Assembly: GCF_000576305.1 (NCBI RefSeq)
Contig: NZ_BAVZ01000001.1
Span: 124,001 to 188,000, forward strand
Direction of reading: 5' to 3'
DNA from: Paenibacillus pini JCM 16418
GTDB lineage: Bacteria > Bacillota > Bacilli > Paenibacillales > Paenibacillaceae
DNA: 64,000 bases
Shown here: one piece after another, positions 38,237 to 47,951 of the stretch
Position numbering within the stretch: the stretch's first letter is position 1
Layout: every line of letters begins with the position of its first letter
Position numbers and translations under genes: made by a program
Notes under the pieces: generated by a model
What the model saw: only the letters and a program-made list of their open reading frames with translations
Told to the model about the DNA's origin: nothing
The model's database searches: none

Positions 38237-38491
38237 ATGAAACCTGCTGGTGTTGTACGCAAGGTAGATCAGCTGGGGAGAATTGTCTTACCCAAATCTT
38301 TAAGAAAAAGGTATCAAATGAACGAGGGGGATCCTGTTGAAATTTTAGTTCAAGGGGATCATATTATTCTGGAACGTTACCGCCCGAAATGTGTTTTCTG
38401 TGGATCAATGGAAGAAGTTAGCGAATTTAAAGATCGTTATATCTGTGGACAATGTCAGTCAGATATGATTTCGCTTCAGAAGCACGCATAA
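38237..38491 (+). CDS. AbrB/SpoVT-type transition-state regulator with Cys motifs
   Basis: 84 residues. AbrB-family beta-barrel DNA-binding domain (residues 1-50, VVRKVDQLGRIVLPKSLRKRYQM ... VEILVQGDHIILERY) and a short C-terminal tail with CVFCGS ... CGQC that could bind zinc. Start at ATG 38237 after GGAGAGGTG. Such proteins act as dimers or tetramers on AT-rich promoters. Target unknown. Confidence 0.85.
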   Translation: MKPAGVVRKVDQLGRIVLPKSLRKRYQMNEGDPVEILVQGDHIILERYRPKCVFCGSMEEVSEFKDRYICGQCQSDMISLQKHA

Positions 38492-38498
38492 TAAGGTC

Positions 38499-38543
38499 AT
38501 ATGCGGCATTGCGATATAATCGTAATGTCGCATATTTAGTTTT
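38499..38543 (+). terminator. Terminator-like hairpin
   Basis: TATGCGGCATT / AATGTCGCATA stem, then TTTAGTTTT. Confidence 0.6.
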
Positions 38544-38548
38544 GTAAC

Positions 38549-38584
38549 CAAAAAAGAGGCTTCCTACTTGAGGAAGTCTCTTTG
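38549..38584 (-). terminator. Terminator of the 34-residue minus-strand gene
   Basis: AAAGAGACTTCCT / AGGAAGCCTCTTT stem; the minus strand ends in TTTTTT. Confidence 0.85.
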
Positions 38585-38587
38585 CCA

Positions 38588-38692
38588 TTACAGCCCTTTG
38601 GTTTTATCTTCGTTGTAAGATGCGGTGAAGATGCCGGTAAGGAAGAGAACGAGAACCAGCGTAATAATCCAGAACGTTAATGAAAAAGACAT
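38588..38692 (-). CDS. 34-residue single-pass membrane peptide
   Basis: ATG at 38692 is 7 bases after a perfect AGGAGGTG. The 34 residues MSFSLTFWIITLVLVLFLTG ... form one transmembrane helix, then a polar tail SYNEDKTKGL. A strong terminator starts 4 bases after the stop. The combination of start signal, membrane helix and terminator makes a real gene likely. I do not recognise the family. Confidence 0.7.
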   Translation of the reverse strand: MSFSLTFWIITLVLVLFLTGIFTASYNEDKTKGL

Positions 38693-38765
38693 CAAATCCA
38701 CCTCCTGCTTACTTATCTCTATTATTATACCCAGAGATTGCAAAAAAATAAATGAATATCTGATC

Positions 38766-39833
38766 TTATTTATAAAATACGAAATGTGTAGGAACTGGTC
38801 TTAAGTTTCCGTCGGAAGGCTTGTTCACAACTCTTCCGTTGAGGATTAGAGAAGATGAGCCTCCTCCATCTAGATTGTAAGCATCAGAGACGCCTAACCC
38901 ATACATTTTGTCCTGTAGCTCTTGTAGTGTCGCTCCTGAACTTCCGTTCTCATTATACCCATCTGCGACGATGATTAGCAGCTGATCATCCTTATAATTG
39001 CCAATGACAGTTCGTGGAGCTCTTAACGGTGACACTTTCCATTTTTCAGGAATGCCCATCTTTTGTCCACTCTTCAGAAGAACAGGAACAAACGTAGCGC
39101 CGAAACGGGGCTGTAGACTATCCAGTTCTTGCTTATTATAAAACTTACCGCCGATTAGCTTTCCCGTTTTATCGAGTCCTACGAATGATAAGTCTTTGAA
39201 GCTAGACTGAAAGCCGGTAAGATACTGTCCATTCAAGACGGTCGTGCTAAGTGGATACCGTTTATTCCCATCATCGGCAAATCCGCCTGCGTTAATGCCA
39301 GCTGTCGCTCCCAGTCTCTGCACCGCTTGCATAGTTGTTTCCGCTCCGCCGAGGTTATCTTTGCCAAGGCTCATTTGCATGGCGGAAGGGTCTTTAAGCT
39401 TGACTTTCATCGCATACCCTTTATAACTTCCCGGATTTACTTTGTATAATTCAATACGAATACGCTTCGTATTAATCTGTTCATAAGGAACGCCAAGACG
39501 GTTTGTAATTCTACGATTATAAATAAGTGCTGGTCGTTCTGCCTGTACTTGAGCTGTAGTTACAATGGATGACATGGTCGATGTCGTCTGTTTATAAAGT
39601 GTAGACGTCTTGCGAATCGATGAAATGGTTACTTTGGCGGTCTTGTCCGCTTGTTCCAACTGTTCTTTAATCAATGCAGTTTCGCTTTGAAGCGTCTTGC
39701 TTGGCACCAGCTGTTCTCCGTTTAACGGAAGTTTCGGAGGCTGGTGAAAGATGAGCATAAATAAGAAAAGTCCTATAAAAGGTGCAGTTGTTAGCAGGAA
39801 AAAACGATTCAATTGTTTGATTTCCATACTCAT
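38766..39833 (-). CDS. Membrane-anchored phosphodiester glycosidase family protein (NAGPA domain)
   Basis: 355 residues. An N-terminal membrane helix (FFLLTTAPFIGLFLFMLIF) is followed by a helical spacer and the NAGPA domain, with AGINAGGFADDG, RTVIGNYKDDQLLIIVADG and the YNLDGGGSSSLIL box. It overlaps by 4 bases the upstream coiled-coil gene (start 39833 inside 39830-40237), suggesting coupled expression and maybe a complex. A second homologue in this window is at 10768-11880. Confidence 0.8.
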   Translation of the reverse strand: MSMEIKQLNRFFLLTTAPFIGLFLFMLIFHQPPKLPLNGEQLVPSKTLQSETALIKEQLEQADKTAKVTISSIRKTSTLYKQTTSTMSSIVTTAQVQAERPALIYNRRITNRLGVPYEQINTKRIRIELYKVNPGSYKGYAMKVKLKDPSAMQMSLGKDNLGGAETTMQAVQRLGATAGINAGGFADDGNKRYPLSTTVLNGQYLTGFQSSFKDLSFVGLDKTGKLIGGKFYNKQELDSLQPRFGATFVPVLLKSGQKMGIPEKWKVSPLRAPRTVIGNYKDDQLLIIVADGYNENGSSGATLQELQDKMYGLGVSDAYNLDGGGSSSLILNGRVVNKPSDGNLRPVPTHFVFYK

Positions 39834-40237
39834 TTCAGCAAATCCATCTGTTTCTGCAGTGTATTGAGTTGCTTCTTGACCTCACTCAGCTGCGTATATA
39901 GCTTATTGCTATTATCTGTTTTATTTGTAGCATTATCCTTCGTGAAAGTAAGTAGTTCGTTAAAAGACTGTACTTTATTCTCGAGTTCCTGCACCTCTGC
40001 TGAAAGCGTGGTAAGCTTCGCTTCATAACTTTTCTTAAGAATGCTTATTTGTTGGCGGTTATCCGCCTGAAGTTGCTGGAGCATGTCCTGCTTCATATGA
40101 TTGCTATACCAATAGGCAGCGCTTATGCCAAGACCAATCAGCACAATCCATACGAGCAGTACCCATTTTACGGAAGGCCCCTTCCTCGTATTGGTTGATG
40201 CTCGATAGGGTTTGGAAGTCTCCGTTGAAGATTGCAT
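39830..40237 (-). CDS. Membrane-anchored coiled-coil protein (hypothetical)
   Basis: 135 residues: a short basic cytosolic head, one membrane helix (about residues 25-45, VLLVWIVLIGLGISAAYW), then a coiled coil to the end, rich in Lys, Gln, Leu and Ser (EVQELENKVQS ... EVKKQLNTLQKQMDLL). Topology suggests the coiled coil is outside the cell. Upstream partner of the NAGPA-domain gene by 4-base overlap. Function not known; could be a scaffold in envelope assembly. Confidence 0.7.
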   Translation of the reverse strand: MQSSTETSKPYRASTNTRKGPSVKWVLLVWIVLIGLGISAAYWYSNHMKQDMLQQLQADNRQQISILKKSYEAKLTTLSAEVQELENKVQSFNELLTFTKDNATNKTDNSNKLYTQLSEVKKQLNTLQKQMDLLK

Positions 40238-40480
40238 GTCATCACCTCGGTATTACACTTATTTTTTTCCAGTCACCATTCTAACATTCCCCTATCATTT
40301 TCGCAAAAATGAATCTAAAGTCACAGAAAATACTAAAAATAGATTGCATCGTATAGAAGCGTTAGGATACAATCTTTTTAGATTTGTTCAATAGATGTAT
40401 GTGTATTAGAAATCCGTCGGCATTTATACAATAGAAGAAACGTCATTAAACAAGCATTTGACGCGTGAACCTATGCAGAT

Positions 40481-40497
40481 GTGCATCTCTTATGCAC
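40481..40497. repeat. Short inverted repeat before a response regulator
   Basis: GTGCAT-CTCTT-ATGCAC, a perfect 6-bp inverted repeat 35 bases before the regulator start, with a further ATGCA half-site just upstream. Possible operator or autoregulatory site; the intergenic region 40238-40531 otherwise holds only a weak hairpin at about 40340-40378 (AGATTG ... CAATCT with T run). Confidence 0.4.
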
Positions 40498-40531
40498 GTA
40501 TTCTAAACTAAAGCAGGAGGTTTCAATTGAA

Positions 40532-41200
40532 ATGACGAAGGTTTGGCGGGTCGTGATTATGGATAGTCAGCCCACAAGTATGCTGGGAACAAAGTTGATT
40601 TTAGAGGAGTGTGATGATCTTAAAGTCATGGGTCTTGCTTCTTCCTGGGATGAAGCTATGGAACTGGTTAAACTACATACACCCGAATTGGTTCTGCTTG
40701 ATTACAGCATGCCAGACGGTACGGCAGAAATTTTATTAGAGAAATTGAAGCAGGAAAGCTCAGCAAGCCATGTGATTATTCTAACAGAATATGATGGGCT
40801 TAAGCTGTTACACCCAATGATTCATCTAGGGGCTAGTGGAATATTGTCCAAGCAAGCCTCTGCTTCACAATTAATGATTATGATTGACGCTTTACGTGAA
40901 GGCTTGGCAACGCTTCCTCTAGATTGGCTTACGAATGGGATATGGCGGGTTGCTGTTCCTGCACCAACGGAGGGCTTTCTGGACTTGACAGAAACGGAAA
41001 TATTCATAATGGAACGAATTGTTCAAGGAATTACATACGATAAAATCGCTTTGGAGATTACGGTTAGTCGGCGGTCTATCGATAACTATTTGCGCAAAAT
41101 ATACGTGAAGCTTGGTGTATCTACTCGGGCGCAGGCGATCGAGAAATTCGCACTTTATTCTCGTCAGAACAACCCATTGTATTTGAGTAATCTATCATAA
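40532..41200 (+). CDS. NarL/LuxR-family response regulator
   Basis: 222 residues from ATG 40532 behind AGGAGG. The receiver has phosphoacceptor Asp in LVLLDYSMPDG, the T in ILTEYD and K in LSKQA, but the usual acidic pair is only MD (VVIMDSQ). HTH: LTETEIFIMERIVQGITYDKIALEITVSRRSIDNYLRKIYVKLGV. No histidine kinase is adjacent. The gene that follows is an aminotransferase; a ComA-like or orphan regulator role is possible. Confidence 0.85.
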   Translation: MTKVWRVVIMDSQPTSMLGTKLILEECDDLKVMGLASSWDEAMELVKLHTPELVLLDYSMPDGTAEILLEKLKQESSASHVIILTEYDGLKLLHPMIHLGASGILSKQASASQLMIMIDALREGLATLPLDWLTNGIWRVAVPAPTEGFLDLTETEIFIMERIVQGITYDKIALEITVSRRSIDNYLRKIYVKLGVSTRAQAIEKFALYSRQNNPLYLSNLS

Positions 41201-41315
41201 TTTCGTGAAGCATTGATATCTTATTCATATTTAATGCCTCTGAAGAATACCTTGAAGGGGTCGAGAAATAAGAATAGGATGGGACTATACAAAGAGAAGT
41301 ATAGGAGGAGATACG

Positions 41316-42537
41316 ATGCAGTATTCCTTTGCTGCCCGAACCAAAATCATGCTGTCTTCACCGTTACATTTAATGAGATCCTTATCAGAACGAAATTCCT
41401 TTATATCGCTTGCTGAAGAGCTTCCTGCGGAGGAGCTATTCCCCTTATCCTCACTGGAAGCTGCAGCGGCGGCAGTTATCTCAAAGAGTCCTACGGCACT
41501 GCAATATGGCGAGCCACAGGGCTATTTGCCGTTACGAAAATGGCTGGCAGGGGATTGGCGGACCTTCAAGCAGATAGATGTACAGGAAAATCAGATTCTT
41601 CTTACGACAGGTAGCCAGCAGGCTATGGATTTATTGGCTCGAGTGTACATTGAAACAGGTGATACGGTGCTGGTTGAGCATCCTACATCACCTGGATTTT
41701 TGCAGATCCTGAAGATGCAGGGAGCCATTATTGTTCCCGTCGAGGGGGACGCAGAAGGATGATACCGGAGAATGTAGTGAAACAAATCGAGAGATGCAGA
41801 CCAAAGCTACTGCTCGTTTCTCCTAATTTTTCAAACCCGACAGGAATACTTTGGAGTCTTGAGCGCAGGCAACAAGTTTTATCTATATGCAAATCCGAGC
41901 AAATATTAATTGTTGAGGATAATTCATATGGCGATTTGCATTTCGACGGGCGAACCGAGGAAGATTTCATAGAACGATATCCTTCGCTGTTTGCCTTGAT
42001 GGATCTGGTGCCGGAGATCAAGTACTATATATCGGTTCATTTAGTAAAACAGTTGCCCCTGCACTACGTACAGGCTGGGCTGCAGGCAATCAAAGTCTAA
42101 TTTATGCTATGGTTGCGGCAAAGCAGCTTGCGGATTGGCAATCTAGCAATCTGAATCAGCGACTTCTTCATTATATGCTCGAATCCTCTTCTTTCGATAT
42201 TCATGAGCATATCAAACTACTTAATCGTGAATATGAAACAAGGCTGAAACTTATGCTTGAGTTACTCAAAAGGCCTGCATGGAAGGGATCCAGCTTTGAT
42301 GCTCCCATCGGCGGAATGTTCGTCTGGGTGAAACTTCCGGAAGGTCTGGATAGCATTGCCCTACTCAAGTGCTCATTAGATAAGGGTGTATCCTTCCTTC
42401 CCGGCACACTATGTTACGCTGAGAATGAGGGGAAAGATAGCATACGTCTTAATTTTACTCACCCCGGACGTGATGAATTGCTTCTTGGCATGAACCTGAT
42501 CAGTGAAGCGATAACTGAATTTACTGCGCGCAGTTAA
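41316..42537 (+). CDS. PLP-dependent aminotransferase, 2-aminoadipate/LysN-like (two frameshifts)
   Basis: About 407 residues when repaired. Fold-type I enzyme of the group related to MocR C-domains but without a GntR HTH. Motifs: ALQYGEPQGYLPLRKWL, LLTTGSQQAMDLLARV, VSPNFSNPTG, IVEDNSYGDL, and the PLP lysine in YIGSFSKTVAPALRTGW. Two single-base losses, at about 41759 and 41998, each restorable in an AA or GG pair, break the frame. Start MQYSFAARTK with TAGGAGGAG 6 bases before. Ends inside the DUF2161 gene. Confidence 0.88.
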
Positions 42538-43304
42538 TTCTTAACTGACGGATCGGGCAAAGTGTCAGGCTTGTCTGCTGACTCAAAGGAGGTAGTTCCC
42601 ACCTCAAGTATGCTGGAATATTGCTCTAAGGCGGCAATCCCTTCGCGTGTAAGGTTATAACGTCCACGGGCGATGCGTTCGAACCAGCCGTAATAGTTCT
42701 TTTGTAGGATGGAGGCGGTGCTACCAATGCCGCTAACGTCGCGAAGAGCTGCTGGGGAAGCTCCAGCAGTTGAGGAGCCAGAGAGGGCTAGAGCGACGCG
42801 CAGCGCCTTCTCACGGTATGCCGTCATCAGCTTCGCCCTAGTGCTGCCACCAACGTTATAATCTCCACTACGTTCGCGGAATTCATTCAGTAGGCGAGTT
42901 TTGCGTGATTTCAATTTTCGCTGCGCTTGAAGAGGTGATCCCGGTTCGCAGATGACTTCAACAAAGGGCTTCTTTGACTTATAAAAGGTTACGGTCATTA
43001 GCCCTAGTCCCAGCTTGCTGCAAAGAGTGGCTATTTCACCCCAGCGCTGATTTACGGCTCCACGCTTGGCACGGCTTCGTTCAACAGCTAAATAGACATG
43101 ATTACTTATCTTAAGACGTTCCATTCCCTGCAGTAGCAGTGAAAGATTGAACGTTTTTTTCATTTCCACAATGAGAGGTTCTTCCTCATCCGCAATGATC
43201 CCTACTAGATCGCAGTGACGAACCTCTCCCTTGATTTCATATCCCCTTTGTTCGAAAAAAAATTTAAGCGGATCGTACAGCTCCGTTTCATGTCGTACGC
43301 TCAT
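42534..43304 (-). CDS. DUF2161 family protein (restriction-endonuclease-like fold)
   Basis: 256 residues. N-terminal DLVGIIADEEEPLIVEMK resembles a PD-(D/E)xK nuclease core, and the C-terminal part contains an HTH-like region (ALEQYSSILE, ILQKNYYGWFERIARGRYNLTREG). Convergent and overlapping 4 bases with the aminotransferase. NCBI names members as phosphodiesterases, but I have no catalytic proof. Ribosome site AAGGAG before ATG. Confidence 0.75.
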   Translation of the reverse strand: MSVRHETELYDPLKFFFEQRGYEIKGEVRHCDLVGIIADEEEPLIVEMKKTFNLSLLLQGMERLKISNHVYLAVERSRAKRGAVNQRWGEIATLCSKLGLGLMTVTFYKSKKPFVEVICEPGSPLQAQRKLKSRKTRLLNEFRERSGDYNVGGSTRAKLMTAYREKALRVALALSGSSTAGASPAALRDVSGIGSTASILQKNYYGWFERIARGRYNLTREGIAALEQYSSILEVGTTSFESADKPDTLPDPSVKN

Positions 43305-43620
43305 GTTCTCATACTCCTTTATGGCTAAGCGGTATACATCAATATTTTTATTATATCATTCAAAAAGACAGTCTTTCTGAATCGAAAAAATAGGTCAACT
43401 AATGACCTGCACTCGCATAGGTATGTAATACACTTTTTGAGTTAATCAGAAAACTTAAGTTTGTTCTACAAGTTGCCCTGATTAACCTTAAGAAACGCGC
43501 TTGTCTATACAGGGCTGCGTAGCCGTTTCTTCTGGATCGATGGGATGTATTAGACCCTTGACGCATGTATAGGAGTGCTTGCCAATTTATATTCATAACC
43601 TAGTCATAGGAGGTACTTGC
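43305..43620 (+). other. Intergenic region with nested complementary arms upstream of prkA
   Basis: No gene in 315 bases. From the outside in: AGGTCA/TGACCT hairpin (43392-43408), then nested arms GCACTC (43409-43414) / GAGTGC (43573-43578), TAATACA (43426-43432) / TGTATTA (43546-43552) and GTTAATCAG (43441-43449) / CTGATTAAC (43478-43486). The arms nest in order, so the region could fold as one RNA or be a decayed inverted element. Confidence 0.4.
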
Positions 43621-45515
43621 ATGGATATTTTCAAGCGTGTGGCAGCGTATCGGGCAGAGAGCGATCAACTGGCGTGGAGTGGCACATTTAAAGATTACAT
43701 TGCACTGCTAAGTCAAGACCCATCTCCTGCAATAACAGCTCACGCCCGTGTGTATGACATGATCAAATCATATGGCGTGGAAGAGGTCAACGGACATAAG
43801 CACTACAAATTCTTTGAGCAGGAATTGTTCGGTTTGGAACGACCGATCGAGAAACTGGTCGAAGAATACTTCCATTCATCGGCACGTAGACTGGATGTCC
43901 GTAAACGGATTCTGTTGCTAATGGGACCTGTGAGTGGAGGCAAATCAACGCTCGTGACCTTATTGAAGCGTGGGCTAGAAAAGCATTCTAGAACACAGCA
44001 AGGCGCGGTATATGCCATCGATGGATGCCCTATGCACGAAGAGCCGCTACATTTAATTCCGCTTGACTTAAGACCGGAGCTGGAGCGTGAGCTTGGTGTG
44101 AGAATTGAAGGGAACTTATGCCCTTCTTGCCAAATGCGTCTAAGAACAGAATTTGATGGCGATATTGAAAAAGTTCCTGTAACAAGAGTTCAGCTTTCAG
44201 AAGACGGACGTGTTGGGATTGGGACTTTCAGCCTTCAGATCCGAAATCACAGGACATTGCCGATTTAACGGGAAGTATTGATTTTTCTACGATTACAGAA
44301 TTTGGTTCGGAGTCTGATCCACGTGCGTATCGTTTTGACGGGGAGCTGAATAAAGCGAATCGTGGTATAATGGAGTTTCAGGAAATGCTGAAATGCGATG
44401 AGAAATTTCTGTGGAATTTGCTTTCATTAACGCAGGAAGGAAATTTTAAAGCTGGACGATTTGCCTTGATATCAGCGGATGAGCTTATTGTTGCTCATAC
44501 CAATGAGTCTGAATATAAGGCGTTTATTGCCAACAAAAAAAATGAGGCGCTACAATCTCGGATGATTGTGATGCCAATTCCATATAATCTGAAGGTCTCA
44601 GAAGAAGAGAAAATTTATGCGAAATTGATTTCACAAAGCGACATGAAGCATATTCATATTGCTCCGCATGCACTTCGGGCAGCTGCCATCTTCTCTATCC
44701 TAACTCGTCTCAAGGAAACCAAGAAACAGGGTATGGATTTGGTGAAGAAGATGCGCATGTACGATGGTGAGGAAATTGAAGGGTATAAGGAAGCGGACTT
44801 AAAAGAAATGCAGTCGGAATATTTGGAAGAGGGCATGTCGGGAGTTGACCCACGATATGTTATAAACCGAATTTCAAGTGCACTGATTAAGCAGGATTTC
44901 GAATGCATTAATGCATTGGATGTGCTTAGAGCGATTAAGGACGGACTTGATCAACATGCTTCGATTACGAAGGATGAGCGGGAGCGGTATCTCAACTTCA
45001 TCGCGGTTGCGCGTAAGGAGTATGATGAATTAGCGAAGAAAGAAGTGCAGAAAGCCTTTGTGTACTCTTTTGAAGAGTCTGCCAAGACGTTGTTTGAGAA
45101 TTATCTCGATAATATCGAGGCATTCTGCAACTGGAGCAAGCTTCGCGATCCGCTGACTGATGAAGAGATGCATCCTGATGAGAGACTGATGCGTTCAATA
45201 GAAGAGCAAATTGGGATATCTGAAAATGCGAAGAAAGCCTTCCGAGAAGAGATTCTAATTCGCATATCTGCATACTCACGCAAGAACAAGAAGTTTGAAT
45301 ACCATAACCATGATCGTTTACGTGAAGCTATTGAGAAGAAACTGTTCACAGATTTAAAGGACATTGTCAAAATAACAACCTCCACCAAAACGCCAGATGC
45401 CAACCAGCTTAAACGCATGAACGAAGTTAGCAGACGTTTAATTGAAGGTCATGGATACTGCCCTGTATGCGCGAATGAACTTTTAAAATATGTGGGAAGT
45501 TTACTAAACAGATAA
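43621..45515 (+). CDS. prkA: Serine protein kinase PrkA (frameshifted)
   Basis: About 631 residues repaired. AAA+ type serine kinase of sporulation and stationary phase, usually with YhbH and SpoVR. Walker A GPVSGGKSTL, GCPMHEEPLHLIP and a C-terminal domain with a CPVCANELL zinc-like motif. The frame shifts at about 44228; one T gives VGIGTFQPSDPKSQDIADLTGSIDF. Start ATG 43621 behind TAGGAGGT. A terminator follows. Confidence 0.93.
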
Positions 45516-45530
45516 TGATTCGTTTATAGA

Positions 45531-45562
45531 AATAACGACCTCGTCTAAGGGGTCGTTATTTT
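45531..45562 (+). terminator. Rho-independent terminator
   Basis: AATAACGACC / GGTCGTTATT stem with loop TCGTCTAAGG, then TTTT. Confidence 0.85.
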
Positions 45563-45729
45563 GCTGTTTCGTAGTAAAAATGCTGATAAGAACGTATATT
45601 TAATGATATGAGTTTAATCACAACATCTAATATTTATATATTCATGCGTTAACAAAACGACTATAATATACAAAGTTCTACAATTTATATGGATGATAAG
45701 TTTTTTTAGAAAGAGGGAGTAAATTACGT

Positions 45730-46737
45730 ATGATTAATGTATCTGCTGAAAGACAACGGCAGTTGAATTATATTGGACTCACTGACAAGGATCTCCAATT
45801 ACTCGCTGCTCATCAAGATGTTTTTGCTAGTGTCGTAGAAGAGGTAGTGGAGCATTTTTATGCACGGATAACGCTTGAACCAGAACTAATGCAAATTATT
45901 GGGAGAACGTCAACGATTGAGAGATTGAAGGATACACAGCGTGATTACTGGAAGTCTCTCGCTTCAGGCAACATTGATGATAACTATCTGGAGCAAAGAA
46001 TTGCAATTGGACTCGTACATTCTCGTATTGGATTAAGTGCAGATTATTATCTTGGTAGCTATATGGTTTATCTAGATATTGCTAGCCAGACATTAAAGAA
46101 AGCGGTGCCGAGTGGTTGGATCGAAATCATTCATGCGCTGAGCAAAATGTTCAATCTGGATTCTCAGCTCGTACTTGAAGCTTATGAAATGAAAGAAAAG
46201 AACAGATTGGTAGATCTCGCTACGGATAAAGAGCATGTCCTCAAAGCGGTTACGGAGGTAGTTCAGCAGCTAACGGGAATGATTACAGAGCTGAATGAAA
46301 GCACCGAGCAAATTGCGGAGACAGCTAAGGTCACTGCAGCTTCGCAAGATACAGCCACTGTACTGATGGGGGAACTTCATGAGGATGTTCGTCAAATCGA
46401 AAATATGGGTGGACTTATTAAAGGAATTGCAGATCAGACTCACTTGCTTGGTCTGAATGCTGCAATTGAAGCTGCGCATGCGGGAGATGCTGGAAGGGGC
46501 TTTACCGTAGTAGCAGGTGAAGTACGTAAGCTAGCATCTCATTCTGGTGAAGCATTAGCAGCCATTCAAGACAAAGTTTCGAGTATTATGGTTCGTCTGG
46601 ATAGTGTGCAACGGGAAACGCAGCGGACTTCTGTTCATGCTCGTGAGCAGGCCTCGCGTTCGCAGGAACTAGCTAGTTTTGTGAAAACGATTGAGAAGCT
46701 TTCACATGATTTGGCCAAGATTCAGGATAACCATTAA
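45730..46737 (+). CDS. Globin-coupled sensor / HemAT-type methyl-accepting protein
   Basis: 335 residues. N-terminal protoglobin domain (residues 1-175) with the likely proximal heme His in [17 protein letters not shown]-terminal MCP signalling domain with the conserved tip [24 protein letters not shown] and [14 protein letters not shown]. No membrane helices, so a soluble oxygen (or other gas) sensor. Shorter than B. subtilis HemAT (about 432 residues). AGAGGGAG precedes ATG 45730. Confidence 0.9.
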   Translation: MINVSAERQRQLNYIGLTDKDLQLLAAHQDVFASVVEEVVEHFYARITLEPELMQIIGRTSTIERLKDTQRDYWKSLASGNIDDNYLEQRIAIGLVHSRIGLSADYYLGSYMVYLDIASQTLKKAVPSGWIEIIHALSKMFNLDSQLVLEAYEMKEKNRLVDLATDKEHVLKAVTEVVQQLTGMITELNESTEQIAETAKVTAASQDTATVLMGELHEDVRQIENMGGLIKGIADQTHLLGLNAAIEAAHAGDAGRGFTVVAGEVRKLASHSGEALAAIQDKVSSIMVRLDSVQRETQRTSVHAREQASRSQELASFVKTIEKLSHDLAKIQDNH

Positions 46738-46852
46738 TCTTTCTGTTCCTGTTACACTTTTTCAGGTATAATGATTACAACATCATGAATTTATTCCATA
46801 AATTTACTTTAATGTCAAACCTAATGCGTTTGTCAGGCTGAGGTGATCTGTT

Positions 46853-47862
46853 TTGGTTTCCATTCATGATGTAGCTAGAGAAGCTGGCGTGTCCGTTGCC
46901 ACGGTTTCTAAAGTCATTAACCATTATCCGGATGTAAGTGATAAGACAAGGAAGAGAGTTAAGCTTGCGATTCAGGCACTTCGATATCGACCGAATGCGA
47001 TTGCAAGAGGATTGGTTACAGGAAGATCATGGACGGTAGGCGTGCTTATTAACAGTCCGTTTAGCAATCCGTATGTTGCGGAATTACTTGAAGGGATCAA
47101 GACTGCGTTAGAGAACAGTGGCTACGACTTGATGCGCCTATCACCAAGGCTCAATGATCCCGAATATTCTTACATTGACCATTGCCAAAGTCGTAATCTA
47201 GATGGAATTGTTGTGTTTGGCCTAGAACATGACCATGAAAGTATGGACGAGCTGATTCAATCAGACATTCCTACGATGTTTGTAGATATTGATGTAACGG
47301 AAACTGGGCATCGCACAGGTTCAATTACGACGGACAATCGGAATGGAATTCAAATGGCTGTTCAGCATGTTTATGATTTAGGGCATCGTAAGATCGCTTT
47401 ATAGCAGGTACATCAGGCAATATCGTAGCTGATCGACGGCTTGAAGGTTATCATATGGGTCTGTCGACCTTAGCCATTCCTTATGTCGAAGATTATGTTC
47501 AGATTTGTGATTATTCGTTCGATGGCGGCATACTAGCGATGCGAAACTTACTTGAGCTCGAAGATCGTCCAACCGCAGTTGTGTGTACTTCGGATATGGC
47601 GGCATTTGGTGCGATTCATGAGATCGAAAAGTGGGGGCTACAGGTTCCAGGTGATATATCGGTCGTAGGTTTTGATAATACATATTATGCTCAGGTATTC
47701 AAACCGGGGTTAACGACGATTAATCAAAATATTCATTCGATCGGCATTAAGACCATTGAACATTTGATTAAAATGATCGAACAATCCGAGTACTCACCAC
47801 CTGTGGTTACGGAGCCCTCTAGTCTGATTGTGCGTCAATCAACAGCGGAGATTAAGAAGTAG
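46853..47862 (+). CDS. LacI-family transcriptional regulator (frameshifted)
   Basis: About 337 residues repaired. HTH at the N-terminus (SIHDVAREAGVSVATVSKVIN), then the sugar-binding periplasmic-type domain (VGVLINSPFSNPYVAELLEG ... TAVVCTSDMAAFGAIHEIE ... VVGFDNTYYAQVFKPGLTTINQN). Start TTG 46853 with GAGGTGA at 6 bases. The frame shifts at about 47400; one T in gct-ttt-ata gives HRKIAFIAGTSGN. Effector and regulon unknown. Confidence 0.9.
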
Positions 47863-47894
47863 CAATAAACAAACTTTACATGGATGTAATCTAA

Positions 47895-47933
47895 AATCAA
47901 GGCCCGGAGTCTTACTGCTCCGGGCCTTGATTT
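47895..47933. terminator. Bidirectional terminator between lacI-type gene and spoVR
   Basis: AATCAAGGCCCGGAG / CTCCGGGCCTTGATT, 15 bp, serves convergent genes. Confidence 0.85.
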
Positions 47934-47951
47934 GTTTGTGTAGACTCTTTT

